64,000 bases of DNA from Aureispira sp. CCB-QB1 (GCF_000724545.1 NZ_JHBV01000035.1:53896-117895); one strand, 5' to 3'. Shown: positions 1-10,840, numbered from the stretch's first letter. The notes: a model not told the origin generated them from the sequence alone. Made by a program: numbers and translations.

Positions 1-2431
1 CATTTGTGTAAGTAATTGGTTGTGCTACAGGCAGAAAATTTTGATTAACAAATTCACGTTCAAAAATACCTCTCCCTTTTGTTGCCAATCTCATTTTTCC
101 TTCCTTGTAAAAAGGTCCAAACTTTAGAGACTTTGCAATTAAGGGGAGGTTAGCATCGCAATCAACCCAATTGTTCGCAGTATTACTCCAGTAAAACACT
201 TTATTAAATGTTGCTAAATAAACACCATCTGTTGTCCCTCCTTGATAATAAATATCTTCGATCCTCTCGTTGTTTAGAGTCGAAGTTGTTTTATTTACCC
301 AAGTACTTCCTCCGTTAGTACTACGATATATTTTTCTTCCATTTGCTCCTGAAATACAAGCAACCCAAATATCATTGGCATTACTTGGATTTAGTGTAAT
401 AATTAGTTTTCTTAGATTATTGGTAGGAGGATTAGTAATTCTAGCCCAAGTTCTTCCACCATTTACTGTTTTATAAATGTTGTTAATGTTATTATAAAAA
501 ACAACAGCATAGATCACATCAGGGTTTGCCCTAGAAATAGCTATTTCAAAAACTTTGCTATTAGTCCTAAAACTCTTCAATATATTAAAGTTAGATCCCC
601 CATCAGTTGATTTATAAATGTGGTTATCTTTTCCTAATAACAAATGATCCGCATACCTAGGGTCAAAATAAATACCACTACTCATACCTGTTCGGGGGGA
701 TTCTGTAGCTCTTAGTGGTAATCTAGGGAATGATTGGATGTTTCCTCCTAGTACGTCTGGTATGATAGAAACAAAAGTATTTGTTCGTATTCCACTATAT
801 ACTTTTCGTTCTCGCATGGGATTAACGTATCCTGTTGCTTCCTCTACTCCATTAATCTTATGAAAATTTCCTAAACCATACGTTTGATAATAAGCTGCAT
901 TCCCATTGTGATAACGCCCTCCAATAAGCACATCTTGATTCCAACCAGAGCCAAATCCCCAAAAACTAGAAGCAGTAATTCCCTTTTTCCTCGATTCCGC
1001 AGACGCCAATCCGTCATTGGAGTACCCAATTCCGCCATCGCTTGCTATCCAAATATCATTTCTATTTACTTCTAATGCCTGAATATCAGCATGCAATCCA
1101 GGATGAGAAAGACCTCCTATACTACTAAAAGTTGCACCTCCATCGTTGGAGGTTGCTAATCGAATGGTACCTACCCATAATTTATTGGGGTTTGTAGGAG
1201 AAACCTCTAAATCAAAATTATAAAAACCTTGATGATAACCACTCCGATATGCTGCTACATTCCAGTCTGAATTACTATTAATAGGACCGTATGGACCTCC
1301 ATCTTGACCGCTAGGATTTGTCCAGTTATTTCCCCTGTTTATACTCTTATAAACTCCAATCCAACCGTGATCCCCTGCTTTGCTTTCTCCGATTAAACAA
1401 GCATAAATCATATTAGGACTACTAGGAGGAATTGCTAACTTGCCACCAAGAGTTTTAGCATTTGCCAAATCAGTAGGTATATACCAACCTGTTCCTTTTA
1501 ATGCCCAAGTAACTCCCTTATTATTTGATCTAAATACCTCTGCTCTTTTTCTTCTTGCATTTTTTATCAGTATATAAATAATATTAGGATTAGTAGGATG
1601 AAAATCAACATCCCAAGTTTCTTTATTCTGATCTACTGCCCATGTAAAACCTCCATCAGTCGATTTAAGCAAAGAAGTTGAATTGGCACAATAAACTAAG
1701 CTTGGATCAGTAGGATGAAACTTAAGTTCATGCCCTACTGCATCAATGTACGCTCTTCGAATCCAAGTAGATCCTCCATCTAAGCTTTGATAGATTTTAG
1801 AATCACCACAAACCAAAACATTGTTAGGATTCGTTGGATGTATTTGTACTGCAGTAACTCTTAAAAAAGCTTCATTTTGGGATACTAAACTCCAATTTAG
1901 TCCTTTATCTATTGTTTTGTATACTCCACCAGCTTCTGTTCCAGCATAAAGAATATCTGGATGGCTTGTTGATTGATCTAAAGACATAACATTGGCTTGA
2001 GAGGACATAGGGGTAAGTGTACCTCGTTTATAAGTTTCTACTGGACCGATATTAGTCCAGTTTTGGCTACTACTCCTAGCTGTATGTTGCTGTGATTTTT
2101 TATCTTTTAATTCTTTAAAATATGCCTCTTCTTCTTGTGGACTCATTGGTCTAATTAACCCCTGTTCATCGATATAATTCTCTACTATTCGTCTCCAATG
2201 CTTATAGTTTTGCGTATGCAAGTTCTTTTGGAAGGCATTTTTTCTGTAGTACTCTTCCCGTAATTCATCCACTTCAAATACGTTAGGATCTGGGGAATAC
2301 ATCAATTGTACCCACTCAGGAGTATTTTCTGGTATATTTGGAACCGTTTTAAAATACTCTGATTTATTTTGTGAAATTGCTATGGTAACTAAGCCATAGG
2401 TAAGAAAACAAATAATGCTAAATCGTTTCAT
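1..2431 (-). CDS. Secreted BNR/sortilin-like beta-propeller protein, C-terminus outside window
   Basis: An open frame starts at the ATG at 2429-2431 and runs 810 codons without a stop to the left edge, so the 3' end is missing. The first 20 or so residues (MKRFSIICFLTYGLVTIAIS) form a signal peptide. After a charged linker of about 120 residues there are many Asp-box/BNR motifs: STDGGFTW, SNNKGVTW, SINRGNNW, SNDGGATF, STDGGSNF, TVNGGRTW and STNGGSTW. They are spaced by phrases such as HPTNPN that are typical of Vps10/sortilin-type propellers in Bacteroidota. Such proteins are exported and often end in a T9SS sorting domain; that end would lie beyond the window and is only inferred. BNR folds occur in sialidases and in binding proteins, but I see no catalytic set, so a binding or structural surface role is as likely as an enzymatic one. 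Confidence 0.85.
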   Translation of the reverse strand, partial: MKRFSIICFLTYGLVTIAISQNKSEYFKTVPNIPENTPEWVQLMYSPDPNVFEVDELREEYYRKNAFQKNLHTQNYKHWRRIVENYIDEQGLIRPMSPQEEEAYFKELKDKKSQQHTARSSSQNWTNIGPVETYKRGTLTPMSSQANVMSLDQSTSHPDILYAGTEAGGVYKTIDKGLNWSLVSQNEAFLRVTAVQIHPTNPNNVLVCGDSKIYQSLDGGSTWIRRAYIDAVGHELKFHPTDPSLVYCANSTSLLKSTDGGFTWAVDQNKETWDVDFHPTNPNIIYILIKNARRKRAEVFRSNNKGVTWALKGTGWYIPTDLANAKTLGGKLAIPPSSPNMIYACLIGESKAGDHGWIGVYKSINRGNNWTNPSGQDGGPYGPINSNSDWNVAAYRSGYHQGFYNFDLEVSPTNPNKLWVGTIRLATSNDGGATFSSIGGLSHPGLHADIQALEVNRNDIWIASDGGIGYSNDGLASAESRKKGITASSFWGFGSGWNQDVLIGGRYHNGNAAYYQTYGLGNFHKINGVEEATGYVNPMRERKVYSGIRTNTFVSIIPDVLGGNIQSFPRLPLRATESPRTGMSSGIYFDPRYADHLLLGKDNHIYKSTDGGSNFNILKSFRTNSKVFEIAISRANPDVIYAVVFYNNINNIYKTVNGGRTWARITNPPTNNLRKLIITLNPSNANDIWVACISGANGRKIYRSTNGGSTWVNKTTSTLNNERIEDIYYQGGTTDGVYLATFNKVFYWSNTANNWVDCDANLPLIAKSLKFGPFYKEGKMRLATKGRGIFEREFVNQNFLPVAQPITYTN

Positions 2432-2470
2432 AATTTGTAGTTAAATTTAGGTGTGTTTTAATATATATAT

Positions 2471-2617
2471 GTAATTGTTCACAATAAATTCAAGAAGTAA
2501 TTTAGCGACGGTCTGCGTTAAAAACACTCGTGATAGCCGTGCTATTCCTGCATTTTTTACCTTACCCATCATCAAAATTACTTGCGTCTTTACTTATCTT
2601 TTATTGTGAACGATTAC
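2471..2617. repeat. Small inverted-repeat element (MITE-like)
   Basis: The left arm, 2471-2488, begins GTAATTGTTCACAATAAA. The right arm, 2600-2617, is its reverse complement with one mismatch. A second inner match (AAGTAATTT against AAATTACTT) continues the symmetry. The right outer end, read inward, is TAAGTAATCGTTCA, the same terminal motif seen at 20606 and 60148. The 110 bp interior has no open frame. It lies between the BNR gene and a decayed insertion sequence; a non-autonomous element is inferred. The rest of this gap (2618-2794) shows nothing recognisable. Confidence 0.6.
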
Positions 2618-2794
2618 TTAGAAGTTGTTTGAAAATTATATTGGAAATCTGAGCAACTAGTTACCAGTTTGTAACACAGGTACTAAGATAGTTTTTAAGC
2701 AGCTTCAAATGTTAAACGAAGAATATATTCAAATATATAAAGTTCATTTTATTATTCAAAAATAATATTCATAATTTTCACAAATCTCTATTAG

Positions 2795-3409
<615 letters not shown>

Positions 3410-3580
3410 TAATTCTAAATTAATTTATGGGGCGGATACCTATATGGACAAGGAAGTTACCGAGGATGTCGTAGCGTTGCTCAAAATTCCCTTCCAAGGA
3501 CACCGAGAACATATAAAATATGACGATGAGGAGATGTTATAATATAATAACAACGATAATCGCTAATAAAAATATTGTAT

Positions 3581-3608
3581 AGGTTGTAAGAAATTACAGC
3601 CTATTTTT
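3581..3608 (+). terminator. Rho-independent terminator after the desaturase fragment
   Basis: AGGTTGTAA (3581-3589) pairs with TTACAGCCT (with one G-T pair) across a short loop, followed by TTTTT. It probably ended the original desaturase gene. The rest of the gap up to 3885 is AT-rich with no further feature that I can name. Confidence 0.6.
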
Positions 3609-3885
3609 ATTTGTAGTTGAATGTTGCAAGTATTGTTTTGAAAATCAAGACTATATTGAATATATAGGCTTAAGAATAATGCTATAAAATAAATAAAAGT
3701 GTAATTAATTTAGTGATTTTGAAACTTTTTACTCGTTATTTGAGTATATAGGGGTGTTTTAATATTGGTGCCATTTGCCCCGATAATTTGTTGAAAATAG
3801 ATACAATAATACAACTAGTAATCACTACTAATTACTTAACAGTGGTTATTATTAAAAATACTAGTAATAACACCAAACACACCAA

Positions 3886-4311
3886 ATGGAAATCCATTAT
3901 TCTATCAAACAATTGGGAAAAAAACATCCCATAATTGATAAAGCCACGCTCTCAATAGAACTTCTCGAAACAAAAACTACCTTTCGTTCCTTGTTAACAG
4001 CAATTGTCCAGCAACAGGTACGAGCTTATAACCTTCAAAAAACAACTCCTATTGTTCTCAACATTTTGAGTACGAAACAACTTAATCAAGCTAGCCAAGA
4101 AGGGAAAATTAGTTTTGGTGACACTGAAAATACAACGATTGCTCAAGAGGAAGCAGCTATAAAAACTGCTTTAGAAGCTTTTGAAGATGGTTTATTCGCT
4201 GTATTTCTAAATGATGATCCCATTGAGTCATTAGAGCAAATCGTAGAACTCAACCAAGACAGTGTTTTTACGTTTATTCGCCTGACATTCTTAGCGGGGA
4301 GCATTTGGTAA
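3886..4311 (+). CDS. Hypothetical 141-residue protein upstream of the DUF4132-type gene
   Basis: I do not recognise this protein. It starts at an ATG, has no signal peptide or membrane segment, and looks like a small soluble alpha/beta protein. It opens with MEIHYSIKQLGKKHPIIDKA, has a central helix rich in Gln (AIVQQQVRAYN) and ends in a hydrophobic strand (FTFIRLTFLAGSIW). It sits 89 bp before the very large 1701-residue gene on the same strand and is separated from the IS debris upstream, so the two are likely co-transcribed. A partner role for the large protein is only a guess from this position. Confidence 0.7.
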   Translation: MEIHYSIKQLGKKHPIIDKATLSIELLETKTTFRSLLTAIVQQQVRAYNLQKTTPIVLNILSTKQLNQASQEGKISFGDTENTTIAQEEAAIKTALEAFEDGLFAVFLNDDPIESLEQIVELNQDSVFTFIRLTFLAGSIW

Positions 4312-4400
4312 ACCTTTATTCAATTATAAGCAGCAACAATCATTCAGAAAAAAATTATACAATTACGCAATATGAGCGTAGCTAAACACCCAATTTAACA

Positions 4401-7400
4401 ATGGAAAACCAAGTAGATTTACAAACAAACTATATCAACGAAAAGTGCAAAAATGCTTGCAAACAATTAAGTAAGCATTACTCTTCGGAAAAAGGTTTAT
4501 TATTAAAATTGAAAGGAGCCTTAGGTTCCTCTGAAACCAAAGTAGTTGAAGTAGCAAGTTTGTTGGGGAATTCGACCGTCAAGTTGTCTAAAAACGCTTT
4601 AGAAATGGCTTTAATATTGGTGAACGGTTTTCCTGAATTAAGATCAAACCAACGCAATAGTTACTATTGGATTTATCAAGAAACAGTTGATTTATTTTCA
4701 AAGCGTTATGCTAAATTTAATGAGTTATATAAGAATGAGGATTTGTGGTGTGCCGAATATGAAGCGGTATTAGAATATTTTTATGGCAAAGAACGTGTAA
4801 AGTACATTCAACAAGCATGGCATAAAATCCCTGAATTAGCTTACCAAAGTGGGTATTATAGACGATCTTTTCGTGCGCCTCATTTAACTTATACAACAAG
4901 AGTCAATCAACTGAACTTCTTAATACAACTCAACACAGAGTTGTCGTACAATTTGGACATGGAAACGTACATCATCAACGACCATGCTTTGTACACTTAT
5001 GGAAGCAATTGGAAGGCACATGTGTGGGCTGCTGCGATTGATGCAGGAGATGAAGCTATATTTCAGTTATTATTGGATATTGTCTATCAACGACATCCAA
5101 AAGGAAAAGTAAGTCGGCAAATTATCAAGGCTTTATTATTATCTACCAAAGAAGAAGCTTGGAAGGCTGTTAAAGATTTGTTGCTGAGTGCACAACGCCA
5201 AGAAGGATTGAGACAAACGATATTAGAATGTTTGGATGAAACTTCTTTAGGAGCCATGAAGTACTTAATAGAGGTAATCTTAGAGCATAATTTAACAAGA
5301 TTTTCGTCGGTTGTAAGAGCAGTAGATACGTGGGCTGGATTAGGTTGGGAAGGAGCCAAGCAAAGTACTGTAAAGCGTTTTTTGGAAGCAGGAAGCAACT
5401 ATTTGAACAATCCAGAGTTGATTCCCAATGCTATCAAAGACAAAGATAATACAGAGGTGTATATGGCTTTGTGGGCGCAAGGCGTGTTAGACGTTGAGCA
5501 GTGTTACCCTTTTATTCAATATTTGTGGGAAAAAGGAACGATAGAAAAACGCTGTTTGGCTTTGTATTTTGCGAACCAAACTCAAGTTGGTAAACTAGAA
5601 TTGGAATTTGCAGAGGAGGCACTGAAGGAAGAAAATCTGAAGTTGTTGTATTGGGGATTAAGGGCGTTTAATTCCTATACCTTTAATGATCAATATTTGG
5701 TTTCTAATGCTCGTGGTTTACAAATTTTTAGAAATATAGAAGGGCAGTTGGAACGAATTCCCAAAAAGGGGAAAAGTCTTTCTAACATGGTATTTTCTTG
5801 GTTAAGTGTTGAGATTCATCCTTCGATGGCATATAAAGCAATGCTAAAATTGATTGATGCGACCAAAGAAGAGGATGTACGGTTAATTTTACCCCATTTT
5901 TCTAAAATGTCTGTGGCTGATCGAGAGCAGGTGACTCAGATTATATTGCCTACGTATTATCCTTATTATAACAATAATATTAAAAAGAATAAGGGAGTGT
6001 TAACACCATTTCAGCGAGAGTTTGCATTTACTATTCTAACCGATAGGGGGCAATTAATTCGAGACACAGGAATGAATGCTTTGAAAAATGCAGAGCTAAA
6101 CGATGAAGAGGTACAGCAATTCGAATTGTTGTTAAAACGAAAAAGTGCGGCAACCCGAAAAAGTGTGATTCAGTTAATTCTAAAAAAAGACAAGCCGCAA
6201 ATCATTGCTAGTACAGAGCGTTTGGTAGCCTCGAAGTCAATTGATCAACGTTTGGCTGGATTGGATATTTTGAACCAAGTATACACAGACGAAACCTTAA
6301 AAGATTGGACGGTTACTACGGCTCAAAAATACCAAGAACGTCCCACATTAACAGAAGCAGAATCAATTTTGCTGCAAAATATTGTCAATACACAAGAAAC
6401 AAGACAGGAGTACACTTGGGAAAATGGTCTTGGTTTATACGACCCATTAGTGAAAACAGCTGCTGTTCAACCAAAAAAGCCAAGTGAAGGAGAGTATGTG
6501 GAACGTACCAAGAAAAATCCATTAGGATTGAGTATGCCTGCAAAAAAGATAGAAAATGCGTTGAAAGAACTACACGATCTAGTTCAAAAATACCAAGACT
6601 ACGAGTACGAGGTACAGCATTGGGGAGGACAGCGAGAGGTAATCGTACTGGGGAATCAGTTTAGACAGATTTCAAACGATTTGGGAGAAGAGGCAACAAG
6701 AGAAGAACATATTCAGAATTATCCGCTATCCGAAGTTTGGTTAAAATGGTATGAAGATGCTAAGTTGACCCCTTGTGATTTATTTTTATTAAATCAAAAT
6801 AAGAACGTACAAATCATTCAAACTAAGTCAAAAGTACAGAAACAGTTTGAGTGTTATACCTATTACCCCAATATCCCTAAAATAGGAACTTATTATTGGC
6901 AAAATCCAATTTATAAGATATTGGAGTTATTGGTTTACGCCTTTCCCTACCAAGAGAAAATGGCTTTTTTGAAAGGCCTGATAGCTCAATTAATGGCTGT
7001 GGTGCCTAAAGGTGAAATTGATAAGGCAGTAATAGAAAAGAATCGTTGGCAAACGAATGTAAGAACTTGGAGAGATTTAGTTGCATTTTCAGTTCCTTAT
7101 AATGCTTATAAAAATAATAGTATAGCATTTTCGGACGAAGCGTTTAAATCTTATTGGAAGATGGAACATTGGTGCAAATCAACATTGCCCAAAGAAGCTG
7201 AGGAGGCTGATTATCTATTACCTCAATTGATTGATGTAGCTAGAGCTTACGAATTGAATTTGATTACTATAGATGAGCTATATCATAGAGTATTGAAACC
7301 TGATGCTATTCGATTGTTGACACAAAGAAACAAGCATCCACAAGCATTTAACTACTTAGAACGTTTTCCTTTTTTAGCCGATGTTTTGAAAAAATGCCGA

Positions 7401-9506
7401 GATCGAATTTTGGAAATTGAGTTGGCTAGGGGAGATAGCTCTACGCTTGTTACTCCGTTGGCACAAAGTTTATCAGAAATTTACGGCATTCATAATTTTG
7501 TTCAAATTTTTAAAGCATTGGGAAAAGAGAGTTTGAACAGGGGGTATGTTTGGAGTGGCTCGGATTATAGTAAAAAGCAAATATTGAGTGAACTTCTGAA
7601 AAGTTGTAAACCGCTCAAAACAGAAACTCAACAGGACTTTAATGAGTTGGTGAAAGAGGCAAAATTATCAGATAAACGTTTGATAGAGGCGGCGGTTTAT
7701 GCCCAACAATGGATTCCTTTTGTTAGTACTTACTTGAAGTGGAAAGGATTGGACTCGGCTATTTGGTGGTTGCACGCGCATACAAATGCTTATCATACGG
7801 CTGAAACAGAAACAGAGATTGCAAAATATTCCAAAGTTCAAGTAACTGATTTTAAGGATGGGGCAGTAGACACTGAGTGGTTCAAAGCAGCGTATAAAAA
7901 TATGGGGAAAGCCAAATGGAAAGTCCTGTACGATGCGGCAAAATATATTTCTGATGGGAGAGGGCATAAACGAGCGCAATTGTATGCCGATGTAATTTTA
8001 GGCAACACAAAGATTAAAGAAGTAACACAACGTGTCAAGGAGAAGCGAAACCAAGACTATTTGCGGGTGTATGGTTTGGTTCCATTGAGTAGAGCGAATC
8101 GAGAAAAAGATTTGCTTAAACGGTATCAGTACTTGCAGCAATTTAAGAAAGAGAGCAAGCAGTTTGGTTCGCAACGTCAAGCAAGTGAAGGTTTAGCAGT
8201 ACGGATTGCAATGGATAATTTAGCTAGAACGGCAGGATATAGCGATCCTATTCGATTGACTTGGGCAATGGAGGCTGCCGAGGCACATCAAATTATGGAG
8301 AAAGCTAAAAGGTTAACTTTTGGTGCTGTTGAAATTTATTTAACGATTGATGAGTTGGGTAAATCGTCTATTGTTTGTGAAAAACAAGGCAAAAAATTAA
8401 ATGCTATACCTGCCAAACTACGAAAAGAGAAAGCAGTTGTGGAATTAAAAGCGTTTAATAAAACACTTCGAAATCAATATACCCGTACCCGTAAAAGCCT
8501 AGAAGAAGCTATGGTCAATGGGGATGCGTTTACAACCTCAGAAATACAAAATTTGCTACACCATCCTGTGGTAGAACCGATGCTAAAAAAACTAGTGCTC
8601 AAAAGCAACAACCAACTAGGTTTTGCTACAACAGAAGGGCTTAAAAGTGTCCATAATAAGAAGTATGAATGGGGAGAAACCGTATGGATTGCTCATTGTT
8701 CGGATCTTTATCAAGATGGAGATTGGTCTGCGTACCAGCGTTATTGTTTTGATGAAAAAATAAAGCAACCTTTTAAACAGATATTTAGAGAGCTTTATTT
8801 GGCAACGCCCGATGAATTGAAAGAGAGAACTATTTCTCGTCGATATGCAGGGCATCAAGTTCAACCTAAAAAAACAGTTGCTCTTTTAAAAACTAGAGGG
8901 TGGACGGTTGATTATGAAGAAGGCTTGCAAAAAGTTTATCACAAGGAGGGGATTATTGCCAAAATGTATGCAATGGCAGACTGGTTCTCGCCTGCGGATG
9001 TTGAAAGCCCTACTTTAGAAACAGTGGAGTTTTTTAATCGAAAAACATACAAGCCTGTTGCTTTTGAAGATTTAGAACCTAGATTGTTTAGCGAAGTGAT
9101 GCGGGATATTGATTTAGTGGTCAGTGTGGCACATGTTGGAGGGGTAGACCCAGAGGCAAGCCATTCAACAATTGAAATGAGAGCCGTCTTGGTAGAGGAA
9201 ACAGCTCGACTGTTCAAATTGAAGAATGTTAGCACTCAAAAACACCATGTTTACATAGATGGTACTATGGGACGCTATACGGTGCATTTAGGAAGTGCTG
9301 TGTGTCATAAGATACCAGGACGCTATCTTTCTATTTTACCTGTTCATTCTCAGCATCGTGGTCGCTTATTTTTGCCTTTTGTAGACGACGACCCTCGTTC
9401 TGCTGAGTTAATGTCAAAGGTTTTGTTATTGGCTAAAGATGATAAAATACAAGATCCAACAGTATTAAGCCAAATTTATGATAAAGTAGAAAATACATCT
9501 TTGTAG
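4401..9506 (+). CDS. Giant DUF4132-type protein, 1701 residues
   Basis: A long soluble protein without a signal peptide or membrane segments. Roughly residues 1-700 are helical and HEAT-like, with repeated Leu-rich pairs and phrases such as LLLSTKEEAWKAVKDLLLSA. The middle is charged and helical. The C-terminal part (about 1400-1701) carries the block I associate with DUF4132 proteins: RLFSEVMRDIDLVVSVAHVG near residue 1555, then GTMGRYTVHLGSAV and GRYLSILPVHSQ. The E. coli relative (MolR/YehI group) has no established biochemical role, so none is assigned. A smaller unknown gene precedes it at 3886. A hairpin follows the stop. The Pfam number is from memory; the family link rests on the C-terminal block. 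Confidence 0.8.
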   Translation: MENQVDLQTNYINEKCKNACKQLSKHYSSEKGLLLKLKGALGSSETKVVEVASLLGNSTVKLSKNALEMALILVNGFPELRSNQRNSYYWIYQETVDLFSKRYAKFNELYKNEDLWCAEYEAVLEYFYGKERVKYIQQAWHKIPELAYQSGYYRRSFRAPHLTYTTRVNQLNFLIQLNTELSYNLDMETYIINDHALYTYGSNWKAHVWAAAIDAGDEAIFQLLLDIVYQRHPKGKVSRQIIKALLLSTKEEAWKAVKDLLLSAQRQEGLRQTILECLDETSLGAMKYLIEVILEHNLTRFSSVVRAVDTWAGLGWEGAKQSTVKRFLEAGSNYLNNPELIPNAIKDKDNTEVYMALWAQGVLDVEQCYPFIQYLWEKGTIEKRCLALYFANQTQVGKLELEFAEEALKEENLKLLYWGLRAFNSYTFNDQYLVSNARGLQIFRNIEGQLERIPKKGKSLSNMVFSWLSVEIHPSMAYKAMLKLIDATKEEDVRLILPHFSKMSVADREQVTQIILPTYYPYYNNNIKKNKGVLTPFQREFAFTILTDRGQLIRDTGMNALKNAELNDEEVQQFELLLKRKSAATRKSVIQLILKKDKPQIIASTERLVASKSIDQRLAGLDILNQVYTDETLKDWTVTTAQKYQERPTLTEAESILLQNIVNTQETRQEYTWENGLGLYDPLVKTAAVQPKKPSEGEYVERTKKNPLGLSMPAKKIENALKELHDLVQKYQDYEYEVQHWGGQREVIVLGNQFRQISNDLGEEATREEHIQNYPLSEVWLKWYEDAKLTPCDLFLLNQNKNVQIIQTKSKVQKQFECYTYYPNIPKIGTYYWQNPIYKILELLVYAFPYQEKMAFLKGLIAQLMAVVPKGEIDKAVIEKNRWQTNVRTWRDLVAFSVPYNAYKNNSIAFSDEAFKSYWKMEHWCKSTLPKEAEEADYLLPQLIDVARAYELNLITIDELYHRVLKPDAIRLLTQRNKHPQAFNYLERFPFLADVLKKCRDRILEIELARGDSSTLVTPLAQSLSEIYGIHNFVQIFKALGKESLNRGYVWSGSDYSKKQILSELLKSCKPLKTETQQDFNELVKEAKLSDKRLIEAAVYAQQWIPFVSTYLKWKGLDSAIWWLHAHTNAYHTAETETEIAKYSKVQVTDFKDGAVDTEWFKAAYKNMGKAKWKVLYDAAKYISDGRGHKRAQLYADVILGNTKIKEVTQRVKEKRNQDYLRVYGLVPLSRANREKDLLKRYQYLQQFKKESKQFGSQRQASEGLAVRIAMDNLARTAGYSDPIRLTWAMEAAEAHQIMEKAKRLTFGAVEIYLTIDELGKSSIVCEKQGKKLNAIPAKLRKEKAVVELKAFNKTLRNQYTRTRKSLEEAMVNGDAFTTSEIQNLLHHPVVEPMLKKLVLKSNNQLGFATTEGLKSVHNKKYEWGETVWIAHCSDLYQDGDWSAYQRYCFDEKIKQPFKQIFRELYLATPDELKERTISRRYAGHQVQPKKTVALLKTRGWTVDYEEGLQKVYHKEGIIAKMYAMADWFSPADVESPTLETVEFFNRKTYKPVAFEDLEPRLFSEVMRDIDLVVSVAHVGGVDPEASHSTIEMRAVLVEETARLFKLKNVSTQKHHVYIDGTMGRYTVHLGSAVCHKIPGRYLSILPVHSQHRGRLFLPFVDDDPRSAELMSKVLLLAKDDKIQDPTVLSQIYDKVENTSL

Positions 9507-9532
9507 AGATAGAGGCTAAAGCAAAAAAAAAC

Positions 9533-9587
9533 GGTGGTATAGATTTATTTGTTTGGAATGAAATAGGTGAATTTATACCATCTTTTT
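9533..9587 (+). terminator. Probable terminator after the 1701-residue gene
   Basis: GGTGGTATAGATTT (9533-9546) is largely complementary to GAATTTATACCATC (9569-9582), followed by a T run. The stem has two mismatches and a loop of about 22 bases, so it is weaker than the others in this window. Confidence 0.45.
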
Positions 9588-9699
9588 GATTGGAGTTGAG
9601 CTTGAAAAGGAGCTTTCTATAGTAAAGCAAACGTATTTATTTTGTCGTGTTCTTTGGTACATAAAATGTATAAGGAGAACAAGAATTGAGGCATGACAA

Positions 9700-9744
9700 A
9701 AGCCAGTCACTAGCTTTACTACATGGTTTTAATGAACTATTGTA
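9700..9744 (-). repeat. Degenerate copy of the dispersed GTAGCAGCGAAGC repeat
   Basis: Read on the minus strand the segment contains AGTTCATTAAAACCATGTAG followed by TAAAGCTAG. This parallels the better copy at 44604-44645 (minus strand: AGTTCGTTGAAACCACGCAG, then TAGCAGCGAAGC). It lies just before tspO. Weakly conserved. Confidence 0.4.
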
Positions 9745-9782
9745 GATCAATATTGTTAATAAAAATAAAAATGCTTTGAGTT

Positions 9783-10253
9783 ATGAGTTCTACAGTTCTT
9801 AAAAACCTAGTTATTTTTTTAGTGATTAACTTTGGAGCCTTGGCACTAGGGGGCTTGGCAACCAATGCAGCTGTTAATGGAGAATGGTACCAAAGTGTTA
9901 ACAAAGCACCATGGACACCACCAGGATGGGTGTTTGGAGCTGCTTGGACAACAATAATGATTTGTTTTTCCATTTTTATGGCTTATGCATGGGAAGAAGT
10001 AATGGACAAAACAAAATTAGCTATCCTATTTGGTATTCAATGGATTTTGAACGTAGGGTGGAACCCCCTCTTTTTTGTTTATCACTATGTTTTGTTGGGT
10101 TTAATCGTCATTAGTTTATTGACAATATTAGTAGGGTATTTTTTATTTGGATACCGATCTACTATGAAAGCCAAAGCCTTTTTGATGTTGCCTTATTTTG
10201 TGTGGTTATTAATAGCTACCTCTTTAAATGCTTATATATTGCTGTACAACTAA
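9783..10253 (+). CDS. tspO: TspO/MBR family tryptophan-rich sensory protein
   Basis: A 156-residue integral membrane protein with five predicted helices, the usual size and topology of TspO. Diagnostic segments are WYQSVNKAPWTPPGWVFGAA (residues about 36-55), IQWILNVGWNPLFF and the C-terminal PYFVWLLIATSLNAYILLYN. Bacterial TspO binds porphyrins such as protoporphyrin IX and takes part in tetrapyrrole, light or stress responses. No tetrapyrrole genes are nearby, so the ligand here is not supported by context. The start is the first ATG, 2 codons before the hydrophobic helix. It stands alone on the plus strand, convergent with the acetyltransferase gene. Confidence 0.92.
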   Translation: MSSTVLKNLVIFLVINFGALALGGLATNAAVNGEWYQSVNKAPWTPPGWVFGAAWTTIMICFSIFMAYAWEEVMDKTKLAILFGIQWILNVGWNPLFFVYHYVLLGLIVISLLTILVGYFLFGYRSTMKAKAFLMLPYFVWLLIATSLNAYILLYN

Positions 10254-10292
10254 TTCAATGCAAATTCAAAATGCTATACTTTTAGTATCTTT

Positions 10293-10811
10293 TTATAATT
10301 CTAACTCATAAAGCATTAACTCTTCGGCATCGCCATCTAGTTGAATTATTTTAGAAAATTTTAGCCCCAATTTTTCTAGTAGACCTTGAGAGGCTTTATT
10401 GGTTTTTATAGTAATGCCACTAACTTTGGAAAGTTTAAACTCTTCTTTGGCTAATGTCATCAATTTATTAGCAGCCTCAAACGCATAACCTTTTCCCTCA
10501 AATTCGGGCAACATCGCAAAGCCAATGTCAACCCCTTCAATACCTTCGCGATTATACAAGCCAGAAGAACCCATTTTGGCACCATCTGATTTTCTAATTA
10601 AAGTATAATTAGAAAAGCCCAATTTCTCTAATTGGGGAAGCATTCTATTGGTAATATAATCTTCTGCTTCTTTTAGTGAGTGTACATTTCGATCTCCGAT
10701 ATTTTGAATCCACTTGGGGCTATTCAAGAGTTCTAATACAAAGGCAGCATCAGCAGCAGATGTAGGACTTAAAAAAAGTCGCTCGGTTTCATATACTTTA
10801 GGTGTTGGCAT
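10293..10811 (-). CDS. GNAT-family N-acetyltransferase (RimJ/RimL type)
   Basis: A 172-residue protein with the GNAT fold used by RimJ/RimL-like enzymes. The N-terminal phrase YETERLFLSP is typical, and the acetyl-CoA loop region reads FAMLPEFEGKGYAFEAANKL (motif A, Q/R-x-x-G-x-G/A variant with E-G-K-G-Y-A). The segment GLLEKLGLKF near the end matches the usual N-x-A-S-x-x-x-x-E-K-x-G-F region in degenerate form. It transfers an acetyl group from acetyl-CoA to an amine; the substrate cannot be told. Its start lies 29 bp after the ABC transporter gene's stop on the same strand, so the two probably form an operon. Confidence 0.85.
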   Translation of the reverse strand: MPTPKVYETERLFLSPTSAADAAFVLELLNSPKWIQNIGDRNVHSLKEAEDYITNRMLPQLEKLGFSNYTLIRKSDGAKMGSSGLYNREGIEGVDIGFAMLPEFEGKGYAFEAANKLMTLAKEEFKLSKVSGITIKTNKASQGLLEKLGLKFSKIIQLDGDAEELMLYELEL

Positions 10812-10840
10812 GATTGATTTTTTATTTGCTAAATATTACA

